A stretch of 64,000 nucleotides of DNA from Pseudomonas tremae (GTDB lineage: Bacteria; Pseudomonadota; Gammaproteobacteria; Pseudomonadales; Pseudomonadaceae): NCBI RefSeq assembly GCF_001401155.1, contig NZ_LJRO01000157.1, positions 23,232 through 87,231 on the forward strand, written 5' to 3'. Each line of letters opens with the position of its first letter. Within the stretch, counting starts at the first letter, position 1. Made by a program: the position numbers and the translations under genes. Positions 29,842-38,791 of the stretch are shown here, piece by piece. The notes beneath the pieces are model-generated. The model saw only the letters and a list, made by a program, of their open reading frames with translations. It made no database searches and was not told where the DNA came from.

Positions 29842-30844
29842 GAAGCATCTCCTGGTAGGGCTGGGTGCTTTCGCCGGGCCGGATGTGGCACGGCAGACAA
29901 TGAGAAACCGCTGCTGACCCGGCAATCCGGGCCAGCAGTTGGTCGATGAGCAGGTGGGCGAGCTCGGCGATGGGCTGCACCACACTGCACAGCGTCGGGT
30001 GCATCTGGGTGCCCAGCGCAATGCCGTCGAAGCCGATGACCGACAGGCGTTCGGGAACGCCCCAGCCATTGCGTCGCAATTCGGCAATCAGGCTGATGGC
30101 CAGCAGATCGTTGGAGCAGACCAGGGCGCTCGGTGCGCCTTGACTGCGCAACAAGGGCTCGAGCGCGGCAAAGTCGGCACGGGTGTGATCCGGCATTTCA
30201 ATCACGGGGCGCGCCTCAAGGCCACGTTCGTTCATCGCATCGCGATAGCCTTCATAGCGCAGGCGGGCGCGGTCGGACTGCATGACCGGGCCTGCAACCA
30301 TGGCGATACGCTGATGGCCAGCGTCGATCAGGTATTGGGTCGCCAGCGCCATGCCTGCGCGGTTATCCACAGACACAGCGCTGTAATCCACATTGCCGGC
30401 CTGGTGATAGGCCAGCACGAACGGAGCGTCCTCACTGGCCAGACTTTCCAGAACACGATTGTGCTCGGCGTCGGTTACGGTCAGCACCAGGCCGTCGACT
30501 CGCTGGCGCAGCAGCTCTTCAACCACGGCGCTTTCCCGCTCGGCGCTGTAGTCGGTGGTAGCCAGCAACAAGGTATAGCCGCGCGCCCGGGCCGCTCGCT
30601 CCATGGCCTGAAACTGTTCGGCAAACACTGGATTGAGCAGGTTAGGCACCACGACGCCGATAAGGTTGGTGGTTTGCAGACGCAACTGTCTGCCCAGCCG
30701 GTTAGGGCGAAAACCCAGCGTACGGGCTGCGGCGAATACCCGGTCACGGGTCTCGGAACGCACCACATCAGGGCTGGCAAACGCACGTGCAGCGGTGGCC
30801 CGGGAAACGCCGGCCAGGCTTGCAACCTCTTTCAGATCAGTCAT
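29825..30844 (-). CDS. LacI-family transcriptional regulator
   Basis: 339 residues. N-terminal helix-turn-helix and hinge (LKEVASLAGVSRATAARAFA, then RPNRLGRQLRLQTTNLIGVV) and a periplasmic-binding-like effector domain. First gene of a six-gene operon and probably its repressor, since a perfect 14-bp palindrome with a central CG lies at 30856-30869, 12 bp before the start codon. Confidence 0.9.
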   Translation of the reverse strand: MTDLKEVASLAGVSRATAARAFASPDVVRSETRDRVFAAARTLGFRPNRLGRQLRLQTTNLIGVVVPNLLNPVFAEQFQAMERAARARGYTLLLATTDYSAERESAVVEELLRQRVDGLVLTVTDAEHNRVLESLASEDAPFVLAYHQAGNVDYSAVSVDNRAGMALATQYLIDAGHQRIAMVAGPVMQSDRARLRYEGYRDAMNERGLEARPVIEMPDHTRADFAALEPLLRSQGAPSALVCSNDLLAISLIAELRRNGWGVPERLSVIGFDGIALGTQMHPTLCSVVQPIAELAHLLIDQLLARIAGSAAVSHCLPCHIRPGESTQPYQEMLHAQPQ

Positions 30845-30855
30845 TGTCGCTCGCT

Positions 30856-30869
30856 TGAGATCGATCTCA
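30856..30869. promoter_or_regulatory. Putative LacI-family operator
   Basis: TGAGATCGATCTCA, a perfect palindrome with the central CG typical of LacI-family operators. It lies in the leader of the regulator gene, between it and the divergent srkA-like gene, as expected for autorepression. Confidence 0.62.
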
Positions 30870-31037
30870 TTGACGGCGACTCTATGCGCTCAACATGGCT
30901 GAATGGCGAACGAGGGATGACCGTTTAGTGACAGTCCGACCCTTGAGCACTTTAATCCGATGGGTTTGGCGAAGCGGGACCGGTCTGCGTTACCATCACC
31001 GGTCCGACGCGGCAACCTGCTGCGCGCAGGAGTAGTC

Positions 31038-32012
31038 ATGGCTCACCCGTTTGCAACACTTACTCCCGATCTGGTCCTGGATGCTGTCGAAAGCATCGGT
31101 TTTCTCAGCGACGCCCGCATCCTGGCGCTCAACAGTTACGAAAACCGCGTGTATCAGGTCGGTATCGAAGACGGCCAGCCGCTGATCGCCAAGTTCTACC
31201 GCCCACAGCGCTGGACCAACGAAGCCATCCTCGAAGAACACAGCTTCACTGCAGAACTGGTCGAGGTCGAAGTGCCGGTTGTTGCGCCGATGGTGCATAA
31301 CGGCGAAACCCTGTTCGAACACGCCGGCTTTCGCTTCACGCTGTTCCCGCGCCGCGGTGGACGCGCGCCAGAGCCGGGCAATCTTGACCAGCTGTATCGT
31401 CTCGGCCAGTTGTTGGGGCGCCTTCATGCAGTCGGCTCGACCAAACCGTTCGCGCATCGCGAAGCACTGGGCGTAAAGAACTTCGGCAACGATTCAGTCA
31501 ATTACCTGCTGGAAAACGACTGCATCCCGCGTGGCCTGCTTCCGGCTTACGAGTCGGTAGCCCGTGACCTGCTCAAGCGCGTCGAAGACGTCTACGCCGC
31601 CACGCCGCACACCAATATCCGCATGCATGGCGACTGCCACCCTGGCAACATGATGTGCCGCGACGAGATGTTCCACATCGTCGATCTCGATGATTGCCGT
31701 CTTGGCCCGGCCGTTCAGGACATCTGGATGATGCTGGCTGGCGATCGTCAGGAACGCCTGGGTCAGTTGTCCGAGTTGATGGACGGCTACAACGAATTCC
31801 ACGATTTCGATCCTCGCGAGCTGGCTCTCATCGAGCCATTACGCGCGCTGCGTTTGATGCACTACAGCGCCTGGCTGGCACGTCGCTGGGACGATCCGGC
31901 TTTCCCTCACAGCTTTCCGTGGTTCGGCACCGAACGTTACTGGGGCGACCACATACTGGCACTGCGCGAGCAGATGGCTGCGCTGAACGAGGAGCCACTG
32001 AAGCTGTTTTGA
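31038..32012 (+). CDS. srkA: SrkA/YihE-type stress response protein kinase
   Basis: 324-residue aminoglycoside-phosphotransferase-fold serine/threonine kinase. The nucleotide-binding N-lobe (ALNSYENRVYQVGIEDG), catalytic HGDCHPGNM and metal-binding VDLDDCRLGP match E. coli SrkA, which counters MazF- and Cpx-related stress death. Start 31038 has a caggag ribosome site; the open frame upstream (to 30960) lacks one. Confidence 0.9.
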   Translation: MAHPFATLTPDLVLDAVESIGFLSDARILALNSYENRVYQVGIEDGQPLIAKFYRPQRWTNEAILEEHSFTAELVEVEVPVVAPMVHNGETLFEHAGFRFTLFPRRGGRAPEPGNLDQLYRLGQLLGRLHAVGSTKPFAHREALGVKNFGNDSVNYLLENDCIPRGLLPAYESVARDLLKRVEDVYAATPHTNIRMHGDCHPGNMMCRDEMFHIVDLDDCRLGPAVQDIWMMLAGDRQERLGQLSELMDGYNEFHDFDPRELALIEPLRALRLMHYSAWLARRWDDPAFPHSFPWFGTERYWGDHILALREQMAALNEEPLKLF

Positions 32013-32039
32013 TGGATTGATAGCCTTCAACATCATAAA

Positions 32040-32067
32040 GAGCGCTTGTGTATGACGATAAGCGCTC
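32040..32067 (+). terminator. Hairpin after srkA
   Basis: 8-bp perfect stem GAGCGCTT / AAGCGCTC with a 12-base loop, 27 bp after the stop, without a T-run. Possible factor-dependent end or 3' stabiliser. Confidence 0.4.
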
Positions 32068-32145
32068 CAGCGTGTGTACGATCAAAACCATCAACCGCAT
32101 CACCCCACAATAAAACTGGAATCTTCTGTATTAAAGGGACGCTCC

Positions 32146-33033
32146 ATGCAAGCTGCCAATCCACGTCGTGGATACATACTGGGCCTGTGCGCCTACATCA
32201 TCTGGGGCCTGTTCCCTCTCTATTTCAAAGCCATCGCCGCCGTTCCGGCCATCGAAATCATCATCCACCGCGCGCTCTGGTCGGCGCTCTTCGGCTCGAT
32301 TGTGCTGATGCTCTGGAAGCATCCCGGCTGGTGGCGCGACCTGCGCAACAACCCGCAACGACTCGCCGTACTGGCGCTGAGCGGCACCCTGATCGCCGCC
32401 AACTGGATCGTCTACGTATGGGCTGTGAACAACGGACGCATGCTTGAAGCCAGTCTTGGCTATTACATCAACCCGCTGGTCAATGTGCTGCTCGGCATGG
32501 TGCTGCTGGGTGAGCGGCTAAGGCGTCTGCAATGGGTCGCGGTCGCTTTGGCGGCGACAGGCGTCGCCCAACAGGTCTGGCATGTCGGCAGCTTGCCGTG
32601 GGTGTCACTGGCACTGCCACTGACGTTCGCTTTCTACGGCCTGATCCGCAAAAAGGCCCCGGTCGCTGCCCTGCCCGGTCTGGTCGTCGAGACCTGGATG
32701 CTGGTACCGCTGGCGTTGATCTGGCTGGTCCTCAACCCCACGGCCGTCAGCACACAAGCCGAGTTCTGGACGACGACCCAAGCCATATGGCTCGCCGCCG
32801 CTGGCCCGGTCACGCTGATCCCCTTGGTGTGCTTCAACGCAGCGGCCCGCCACTTGCCATTTACCACACTGGGCTTCCTGCAATACGTCGCGCCAACCCT
32901 GGTCCTGCTGCTCGCGGTATTGCTGTATGGCGAACAGCTGACCACCAGCACCCTCATCACCTTTGCCTTCATCTGGGCCGGGCTGGCGATCTACAGTGTG
33001 GATATCTGGCTGAAATCCCGCGGCCGTCGCTGA
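32146..33033 (+). CDS. rarD: RarD-type EamA family transporter
   Basis: 295 residues, about ten membrane helices in two EamA repeats. The start GYILGLCAYIIWGLFPLYFK is the RarD signature; WIVYVWAVNNGRMLEASLGYYINPL is typical of RarD. Named for a chloramphenicol-sensitivity phenotype; real substrate unknown. Start 32146 follows aaaggga; an upstream ATG (32074) lacks family residues. Confidence 0.88.
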   Translation: MQAANPRRGYILGLCAYIIWGLFPLYFKAIAAVPAIEIIIHRALWSALFGSIVLMLWKHPGWWRDLRNNPQRLAVLALSGTLIAANWIVYVWAVNNGRMLEASLGYYINPLVNVLLGMVLLGERLRRLQWVAVALAATGVAQQVWHVGSLPWVSLALPLTFAFYGLIRKKAPVAALPGLVVETWMLVPLALIWLVLNPTAVSTQAEFWTTTQAIWLAAAGPVTLIPLVCFNAAARHLPFTTLGFLQYVAPTLVLLLAVLLYGEQLTTSTLITFAFIWAGLAIYSVDIWLKSRGRR

Positions 33034-33096
33034 TCAAAAAACATACAACGCCACGCAGGCCTTTCAAAACGGGGCCTGCAGAGGGTTCTCCAAGGG

Positions 33097-33217
33097 TTAT
33101 CCACAGGCAGGCTGACCTTATCTGTGCACAAACCCTTGAAACTGTTGGATTTTTGATCAGTTCTCTACAGGCCACAGTGAACTTGGCGCGCAAGGCTATT
33201 CCCCCAGCTTATCCACA
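33097..33217. promoter_or_regulatory. Two exact DnaA-box 9-mers
   Basis: TTATCCACA occurs at 33097-33105 and again at 33209-33217, same orientation, 112 bp apart, each followed by GGCAGG. TTATCCACA is the highest-affinity DnaA box of many bacteria. Between them is TTATCTGTG (33118-33126), a further possible weak box. The stretch is non-coding. There is no other sign of an origin (no AT-rich unwinding region, no dnaA). Confidence 0.5.
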
Positions 33218-33257
33218 GGCAGGTGCACGGTTAAACTGGATAACCTGAAGACTCGAA

Positions 33258-33776
33258 TCACTCTTCTCCACCCAACACCAACTCCACCATCAAATCATCA
33301 GCCAGCGTCTCAAGCCCTGCCTGCAGATCATCCAGCGACAAGCCCGCTGGCACGCCCAGCACTGCGTTGGCATGGAACAGCAGTTCGCTGCTCATGGGAG
33401 CCGGGGTGACGTCGGTAATCAGGTGCTCAACATTGACGCCCTGCCCGGCCAGCAAACGGGTGATATCGCGCACGATGCCAGGGCGGTCGTTGCCGACCAG
33501 CTCCATGCTGATCGGCCGAGTGGTGCCACTGGTTTCGACAACGCTTTCGGCCAGCAGCATGCGGATGCCATGCACCGACAATTCGTTCAGGGCCTTGATC
33601 AGGTCGTCGTACTTTTCTGTTTCGACACCAACCTTGAGTATCCCGGCGAACTGCCCGGCCATGCGTGACATGCGGCTTTCCAGCCAGTTACCGCCATGCT
33701 CGGCAATGCACTGGGCAATGCGTTCGACCTGCCCGGGTTTGTCGGGAGCAACCAGCGTTACGACGAGATGATCCAC
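33258..33776 (-). CDS. GcvR-like ACT-domain protein
   Basis: 172 residues made of two ACT domains (about 4-80 and 90-168). The N-terminus MDHLVVTLVAPDKPGQVERI and the second-domain start ELVGNDRPGIVRDITRLLA match the glycine cleavage repressor GcvR family, cytoplasmic proteins that sense glycine and modulate GcvA. The gcv operons are not in the window; the glycine-generating sox cluster lies 20 kb away. Confidence 0.85.
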   Translation of the reverse strand: MDHLVVTLVAPDKPGQVERIAQCIAEHGGNWLESRMSRMAGQFAGILKVGVETEKYDDLIKALNELSVHGIRMLLAESVVETSGTTRPISMELVGNDRPGIVRDITRLLAGQGVNVEHLITDVTPAPMSSELLFHANAVLGVPAGLSLDDLQAGLETLADDLMVELVLGGEE

Positions 33777-34095
33777 GGTCTATTCCTCTTGCAGTGCAGA
33801 TGATTTGGACACTTCGATATTCCCACGAGTATAGGCGTGCTTGAAGGGCAACTCATGCATGGCAAATCGTGTACCGTCTGGCACGCTTTGTGGAACAATC
33901 CCGAGCGCTTTCGAGCGCACAGTGAAATAGCGTGACCCGGCATGAGTGTTCAGTCGTTTACTGACATGTTCAGCAACGTTTCCACGCGATTGCCGCTCAT
34001 GTAGCATCCCCGGTCACGCACTACATGGCAAAAGATCAATAACAGAGCGCTCTCCGAGTGCGTTCGCCCCTGCTGAGCAGAGTGAGGCAAGTGTA
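33777..34095. other. Intergenic stretch before glcB
   Basis: No convincing gene in 319 bp between divergent genes. It must carry the promoters of glcB and the ACT-domain gene; I could not identify either with confidence. A minus-strand open frame (33780-34007) has no family features. Confidence 0.5.
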
Positions 34096-36273
34096 ATGAC
34101 TGAATACGTTCAAGTCGGTGGCCTGCAAGTCGCCAGAGTCCTGTTCGACTTCGTGCAGAACGAAGCCATCCCTGGAACCGGCGTCGATGCTGCGGCGTTT
34201 TGGGCCGGTGCGGATCAACTGATCCACGACCTGGTGCCAAAGAACAAGGCACTGCTCGCCAAGCGCGATGAATTACAGGCACAAATCGATGCCTGGCACC
34301 GGTCCCGCGCGGGGCAGTCTCACGATGCCTCAGCCTACAAGGCTTTCCTGCAGGAAATCGGCTATCTGTTGCCAGAAGCAGCAGACTTCCAGATCACCAC
34401 ACAAAACGTCGATGAAGAAATAGCCAGCATGGCCGGCCCCCAACTGGTGGTGCCGGTGATGAACGCACGTTTCGCCCTCAATGCGTCTAACGCACGCTGG
34501 GGCTCGCTGTATGACGCGCTCTACGGCACCGACGCGATCAGTGAAGAAGGCGGTGCCGAAAAGGGCAAGGGCTACAACAAGGTGCGTGGCGACAAGGTCA
34601 TCGCCTTCGCCCGAGCGTTTCTGGATCAGGCTGCGCCATTGGCGGCAGGCTCGCACGTTGACTCGACTGCTTACAAAATGATCGACGGCAAACTGGTCAT
34701 CAGCCTCAAGGGCGGCAGCAACACCGGCCTGCGTGACGACGCACAACTGGTTGGTTTGCAGGGCGATGCATCGGCGCCTTTCGCCGTGCTGTTCAGGCAC
34801 AACGGCCTGCATTTCGAATTACAGATCGACCCTGCCAGCCCGGTCGGTCAGACCGATCCGGCAGGCGTGAAAGACATCGTCATGGAAGCCGCGCTGACCA
34901 CCATCATGGACTGCGAAGACTCCATCGCGGCCGTCGATGCCGATGACAAAGTGGTCGTTTACCGCAACTGGCTGGGCCTGATGAAGGGTGATCTGGCAGA
35001 GTCGGTGTCCAAGGGCGGTGAAACCTTCACCCGCACCATGAACCCCGACCGCGTCTACACCACACCGCAAGGCGGCGAGGTCACACTGCATGGCCGCTCT
35101 TTGCTGTTCATCCGCAATGTCGGTCACTTGATGACCATCGATGCGATCCTCGACAAGCATGGCAATGAAGTGCCCGAGGGTATTCTCGACGGCCTGCTGA
35201 CCAGCCTTGCGGCAATTCATAACCTCAACGGCAACAACTCGCGCAGCAACAGCCGCAGCGGCTCGATGTACATCGTCAAACCGAAGATGCACGGGCCGGA
35301 AGAAGCCGCGTTTACCAACGAACTGTTCGGACGTATCGAACAGGTACTGGGCTTGCCGCGCAACACGCTGAAAGTCGGGATTATGGACGAAGAGCGCCGC
35401 ACGACGGTCAACCTCAAGGCCTGCATTCAGGCAGCGAGTGAGCGAGTGGTGTTCATCAACACTGGCTTCCTGGACCGTACCGGCGATGAAATCCATACAT
35501 CGATGGAAGCAGGCGCGGTAGTGCGCAAGGCTCAGATGAAAGCTGAAAAATGGATCTCGGCCTACGAAAACTCCAACGTCGATATCGGCCTGAAATGCGG
35601 CCTGCAAGGTCGTGCGCAGATCGGCAAGGGTATGTGGGCCATGCCCGATCTGATGGCCGCCATGCTGGAGCAGAAAATCGCTCATCCACTGGCTGGTGCG
35701 AACACGGCCTGGGTGCCCTCACCTACCGCTGCTGCGCTGCACGCCCTGCACTATCACAAGGTTGACGTGTTTGCCCGTCAGGCAGAGCTGGCGCAACGCG
35801 AACAGGCTTCGGTAGACGACATCCTGACCATCCCGCTTGCACCGAACACCAACTGGACGCCGGAAGAAATCCAGAACGAACTGGACAACAACGCCCAGGG
35901 TATTCTTGGCTACGTGGTGCGCTGGATCGATCAGGGCGTAGGTTGCTCGAAAGTGCCGGACATCAACGACATCGGCCTCATGGAAGACCGCGCCACGCTG
36001 CGCATCTCCAGCCAGCACATGGCCAACTGGCTGCGTCATGGCGTGGTCACTGAAGCTCAGGTCCTGGAAAGCTTGAAGCGCATGGCACCCGTCGTGGACC
36101 GCCAGAACGCCAACGACCCACTGTACCGCCCACTCGCGCCAGACTTCGACAGCAACATCGCCTTCCAGGCGGCCGTCGAGCTGGTAATCGAAGGCACAAA
36201 ACAGCCGAACGGATACACCGAGCCGGTGCTGCATCGTCGTCGTCGTGAGTTCAAAACCAAGAACGGAGTGTAA
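34096..36273 (+). CDS. glcB: Malate synthase G
   Basis: 725 residues, the exact length usual for the monomeric G isoform, condensing glyoxylate and acetyl-CoA to malate. Start 34096 ([20 protein letters not shown]) follows a gagg ribosome site. Catalytic and metal-binding segments [24 protein letters not shown], the [14 protein letters not shown] region and the [16 protein letters not shown] block are present. A hairpin (36291-36318) follows the stop. Confidence 0.96.
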   Translation: MTEYVQVGGLQVARVLFDFVQNEAIPGTGVDAAAFWAGADQLIHDLVPKNKALLAKRDELQAQIDAWHRSRAGQSHDASAYKAFLQEIGYLLPEAADFQITTQNVDEEIASMAGPQLVVPVMNARFALNASNARWGSLYDALYGTDAISEEGGAEKGKGYNKVRGDKVIAFARAFLDQAAPLAAGSHVDSTAYKMIDGKLVISLKGGSNTGLRDDAQLVGLQGDASAPFAVLFRHNGLHFELQIDPASPVGQTDPAGVKDIVMEAALTTIMDCEDSIAAVDADDKVVVYRNWLGLMKGDLAESVSKGGETFTRTMNPDRVYTTPQGGEVTLHGRSLLFIRNVGHLMTIDAILDKHGNEVPEGILDGLLTSLAAIHNLNGNNSRSNSRSGSMYIVKPKMHGPEEAAFTNELFGRIEQVLGLPRNTLKVGIMDEERRTTVNLKACIQAASERVVFINTGFLDRTGDEIHTSMEAGAVVRKAQMKAEKWISAYENSNVDIGLKCGLQGRAQIGKGMWAMPDLMAAMLEQKIAHPLAGANTAWVPSPTAAALHALHYHKVDVFARQAELAQREQASVDDILTIPLAPNTNWTPEEIQNELDNNAQGILGYVVRWIDQGVGCSKVPDINDIGLMEDRATLRISSQHMANWLRHGVVTEAQVLESLKRMAPVVDRQNANDPLYRPLAPDFDSNIAFQAAVELVIEGTKQPNGYTEPVLHRRRREFKTKNGV

Positions 36274-36630
36274 GGATTCCAGTCACCGGACCGGAGAGGC
36301 GGCTTGCTGCCTCTTCGGGAAGGTGATGAGTAAACATCGCGTTTTTTCGTTTGAACGACCCAGATACTTTCCAACTCGACACATCATAGAAGCAAAACAA
36401 ACTTCATCCCGTTTGTGGGAAAAAGTTATCCCCCGCGTAAGACGCCTGATCAATATAGTAAGTCGAGTCTTAAATTATAAAAACGTAACCACAAGGTATT
36501 CCCGCGCACGACACACAGTGCTATCTCTCTTCCTGTTGCATTAACAAAAGTCATACATCTTAAACAACGTCGTTTAAACTGATGAGCATTGAGAGTGGCC
36601 ATGACTTCAGTTCTGCTCAAGGAGAGTTGC
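36274..36630. other. AT-richer intergenic stretch, glcB to PAAR remnant
   Basis: No gene recognised in 357 bp. A hairpin CCGGAGAGGC / GCCTCTTCGG (36291-36318) probably belongs to the glcB 3' end. From about 36340 the base composition becomes noticeably more AT-rich (for example around 36450-36490), marking the left edge of the accessory segment. Confidence 0.55.
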
Positions 36631-36971
36631 ATGAACCGACTGGCAATTGTTGTAGGTGATATGACCGATCATGGAGGACACGTCATGACAGGCTCCCCTC
36701 ACCAAGGAAACGGGCATATACCCCCGTCGTACTTGCTCAGTCCTACACTGCGCCGACGTCTAAACAAAACCGAATCGTGTATGACGAGCATTTTCAAATG
36801 CTCACCCACCAACGCAATCGCCTTGGGCATCTGGATTACGTGCTGCTGGAACATAACCAATGCACGGCTCGCGGCACCCTCGATGAGCACGGCCACAGCC
36901 GCAAACATGGCAGTTCAAGCCCCTCGACCCTGCAGTTTGCCGCCTCCGCCCCTTGGCCTGTAATGGAGTAA
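36631..36971 (+). pseudogene. PAAR-type (type VI secretion) gene remnant
   Basis: A good ribosome site (aaggagag) and ATG 36631 open with MNRLAIVVGDMTDHGGHVMT, matching the start of PAAR spike proteins (GDxTxHGG pattern). The rest of the PAAR domain (metal cysteine/histidines and second half) is missing. From about 36730 the reading frame with protein character switches: the frame ending at 36971 encodes VYDEHFQMLTHQRNRLG, then RGTLDEHGHSRKHG and SSPSTLQFAA, which resembles the C-terminal carrier segment of Pseudomonas PAAR proteins. I infer an internal deletion plus frame change. The remnant sits 6 bp before the DUF6402-type gene. Confidence 0.65.
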
Positions 36972-36977
36972 CTGAAC

Positions 36978-37903
36978 ATGTCCCTGAATGATTTCCAGCG
37001 CACCAATGCCGTCGGTCCCGATACCTACTTCGCCCTGCCACAGGGTGTGTCACGCACCTATGCACCCTTGGACACGCCACCCAAGCAAGTCATCATCGAA
37101 AACCTCGCCCTGTCCCACATCCCGGGCGCCATGCGCAACATGGGCTGGGATACCGCTGCGGCGTTGATGCAACGATGGTTTGATAGCCCGGGGTGGGAGA
37201 TGCCGGCGGATTGGAAAAAAAAAGAAACCAGACCTGAGCCTGCCGCATTAATGCCAGAGCAATGCGACGAAGACATAGTAAAGATGGAATGGGCAATGAC
37301 ATTTGAGCGATGCCGAGAGGCCGTCGCCTCGGCTGAGTCCAGACTAACCAGCGTCCCTGCCATAGGCCTCCTGAAAGAAAGATTAAAGCACGCTGGCTGG
37401 GATGGAAGGGGGTCATTCCGCTTGGGACACGAAAATCTAGGGGCAAGACAAATAGATAAATCATCTCAAATAAACATAAAAAACTTCGGTAGTACGTGGG
37501 ACGTAGCTGATGATATGTACGGCGCCCTAGGATCCGCCACACTGAAAGTTGGCGTAATTGGAGAAGCAGTAGAAATAAAAAACAGATCAGATGAGAAACC
37601 TCGCTTTTTTTCAACATTCATAAGGCAGGTTTTTACATCCGCGACCATTATGACTTCAATGGGCTTCAGTACCTTGGAACATAGACAGAAGATCGGCTGC
37701 TCACAAAAACAGAGACAGTAATCGCTCTTACCCCGCAAGGAAATCTAATCATCAGACTCAAAGATGGTCCTTTTGCAGCGGTCACAAACGAAAACTTTCG
37801 CGACTACAGAGCTGCGCGCCATAAAGGTGGCGACTTTATTATCTACTCAGACTTACTATGGAAAACAATTGAAAAATGCATTGATCTCGGCGATTGGACA
37901 TGA
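36978..37903 (+). pseudogene. DUF6402-type putative type VI effector, frameshift plus amber stop
   Basis: The intact part (residues 1 to about 205) includes IPGAMRNMGWDTAAALMQRW and SPGWEMPADWK, then CDEDIVKMEWAM, ARQIDKSSQINIKNFGSTWD and DDMYGALGSATLKVGVIGEA, the pattern I recognise as DUF6402, a family found beside PAAR/VgrG genes. In frame it stops at 37721. Homologous-looking sequence continues in another frame: after a run of seven T (37605-37611) one added base would give FYIRDHYDFNGLQYLGT, a TAG (37682-37684) where TGG (Trp) is likely, then TEDRLLTKTETVIALTP and HKGGDFIIYSDLLWK to the TGA at 37901-37903. So two lesions inactivate it. The old stop overlaps the ATG of the next gene (ATGA). 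Toxic function of DUF6402 is inferred from context only. Confidence 0.75.
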
Positions 37904-38348
37904 ATATTCTGGGGCGACGCTTATTATTTTTATTTTCCTACATTACATTTCAACAGGCGCCTGGACCGCTTCAGAGTGGTGGGAAAAGGGCTTAGCCACA
38001 AAGGAAAATCAAATCATCATTAGCCCCAACAAATGTTACAGAATCGAAAGCTATACGCCAGCATGGCTGCTTCCTACATGGTTACATCCATGGGGAACTC
38101 CCGATAAAGTTGAGAAACCTCAGTGGTTTGTTCAATGGATAGCTCCAGGCTTTGACCGGCTATATGACCACCGTACCAACGCTTTTCTGGGGGAAAGCGA
38201 AGTGTATGATTTTGGACGTACGGGCGGCGGCGGTACTTTCTGGGGTGACCGACTGCGACCCGGCGTATACGAAGGAATGATCTATATCGGCCCGAATGCC
38301 CCCGATTGCATCGGCGACCTACCCACACAGCTGACACCAGAAGAATGA
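37900..38348 (+). pseudogene. First tandem immunity-like paralogue, -1 frameshift
   Basis: Starts at ATG 37900 overlapping the end of the DUF6402-type gene. The N-terminus MNILGRRLLFLFSYIT runs to 37947, then the frame must shift by one base to continue ISTGAWTASEWWEKGLA; with that shift exactly 21 residues precede the conserved W, as in both intact paralogues downstream. The remaining sequence is undamaged (NKCYRIESYTPAWLLP, RLYDHRTNAFLGESEVYDFG, GMIYIGPNAPDCIGD). One base is missing near the T-run at 37948-37950. A longer open frame starting at 37764 overlaps the previous gene and is less likely to be used. Confidence 0.7.
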
Positions 38349-38791
38349 AAGACCTTCGAAGGCGCATTTCCTTTCTAACAGCCTACACCGCCGTCGCCCT
38401 AAGCCTGTGGGCTGCGTCGGAGTGGTGGGAAAAAGGCTTGGCCGAACGCTTGAGTGAACCCTATATCAGCCCTGGCGGTTGTTATCGCGTAGAGCTATTC
38501 AAGCCATTTTGGGTTTTGCCCATGATGTTTCACACAATGCCCGACCCGAACGAAGGTGTACCTCGGGAATGGCTCCCTTGGTGGGGCTACCCTGCATTTT
38601 TCCGTCTCTACGATCATCGCACTGGCGAATTGATCTCGGAAACCGAGATTCATGATTTGGAGTCGGCAGGCGGGCCAATGTCTTGGGGCGGTGGGTCAGG
38701 GATGGTCTACGCAGGAATGATCCCCATCGGGCCGAATGTCCCTGACTGTATGGGGGATCGGCCCACCGCACGTGGTGCGTCTCAAGAATGA
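38345..38791 (+). CDS. Second tandem immunity-like paralogue (148 aa)
   Basis: Small protein with a positively charged N-terminus and one hydrophobic anchor (about residues 8-22), then a soluble domain likely in the periplasm. Shared family motifs: SEWWEKGLAE, SPGGCYRVE, KPFWVLPMMFH, WWGYPAFFRLYDHRTGELIS, GMIPIGPNVPDCMGD; the two cysteines are conserved in all three copies and could pair. ATG 38345 overlaps the previous stop (ATGA), and its own stop overlaps the next start the same way. Function is unknown; role as an immunity protein is inferred from position after a PAAR/DUF6402 unit. It may correspond to the family catalogued as DUF6201, but I am not certain. Confidence 0.72.
   Translation: MKDLRRRISFLTAYTAVALSLWAASEWWEKGLAERLSEPYISPGGCYRVELFKPFWVLPMMFHTMPDPNEGVPREWLPWWGYPAFFRLYDHRTGELISETEIHDLESAGGPMSWGGGSGMVYAGMIPIGPNVPDCMGDRPTARGASQE

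Noticed and set aside
33034..33257. Chromosomal or plasmid origin at the DnaA boxes
   Set aside because: No AT-rich unwinding element, iterons, dnaA, dnaN or rep gene nearby.
33780..34007. 75-codon minus-strand frame before glcB
   Set aside because: No supporting features and lies where promoters are expected.
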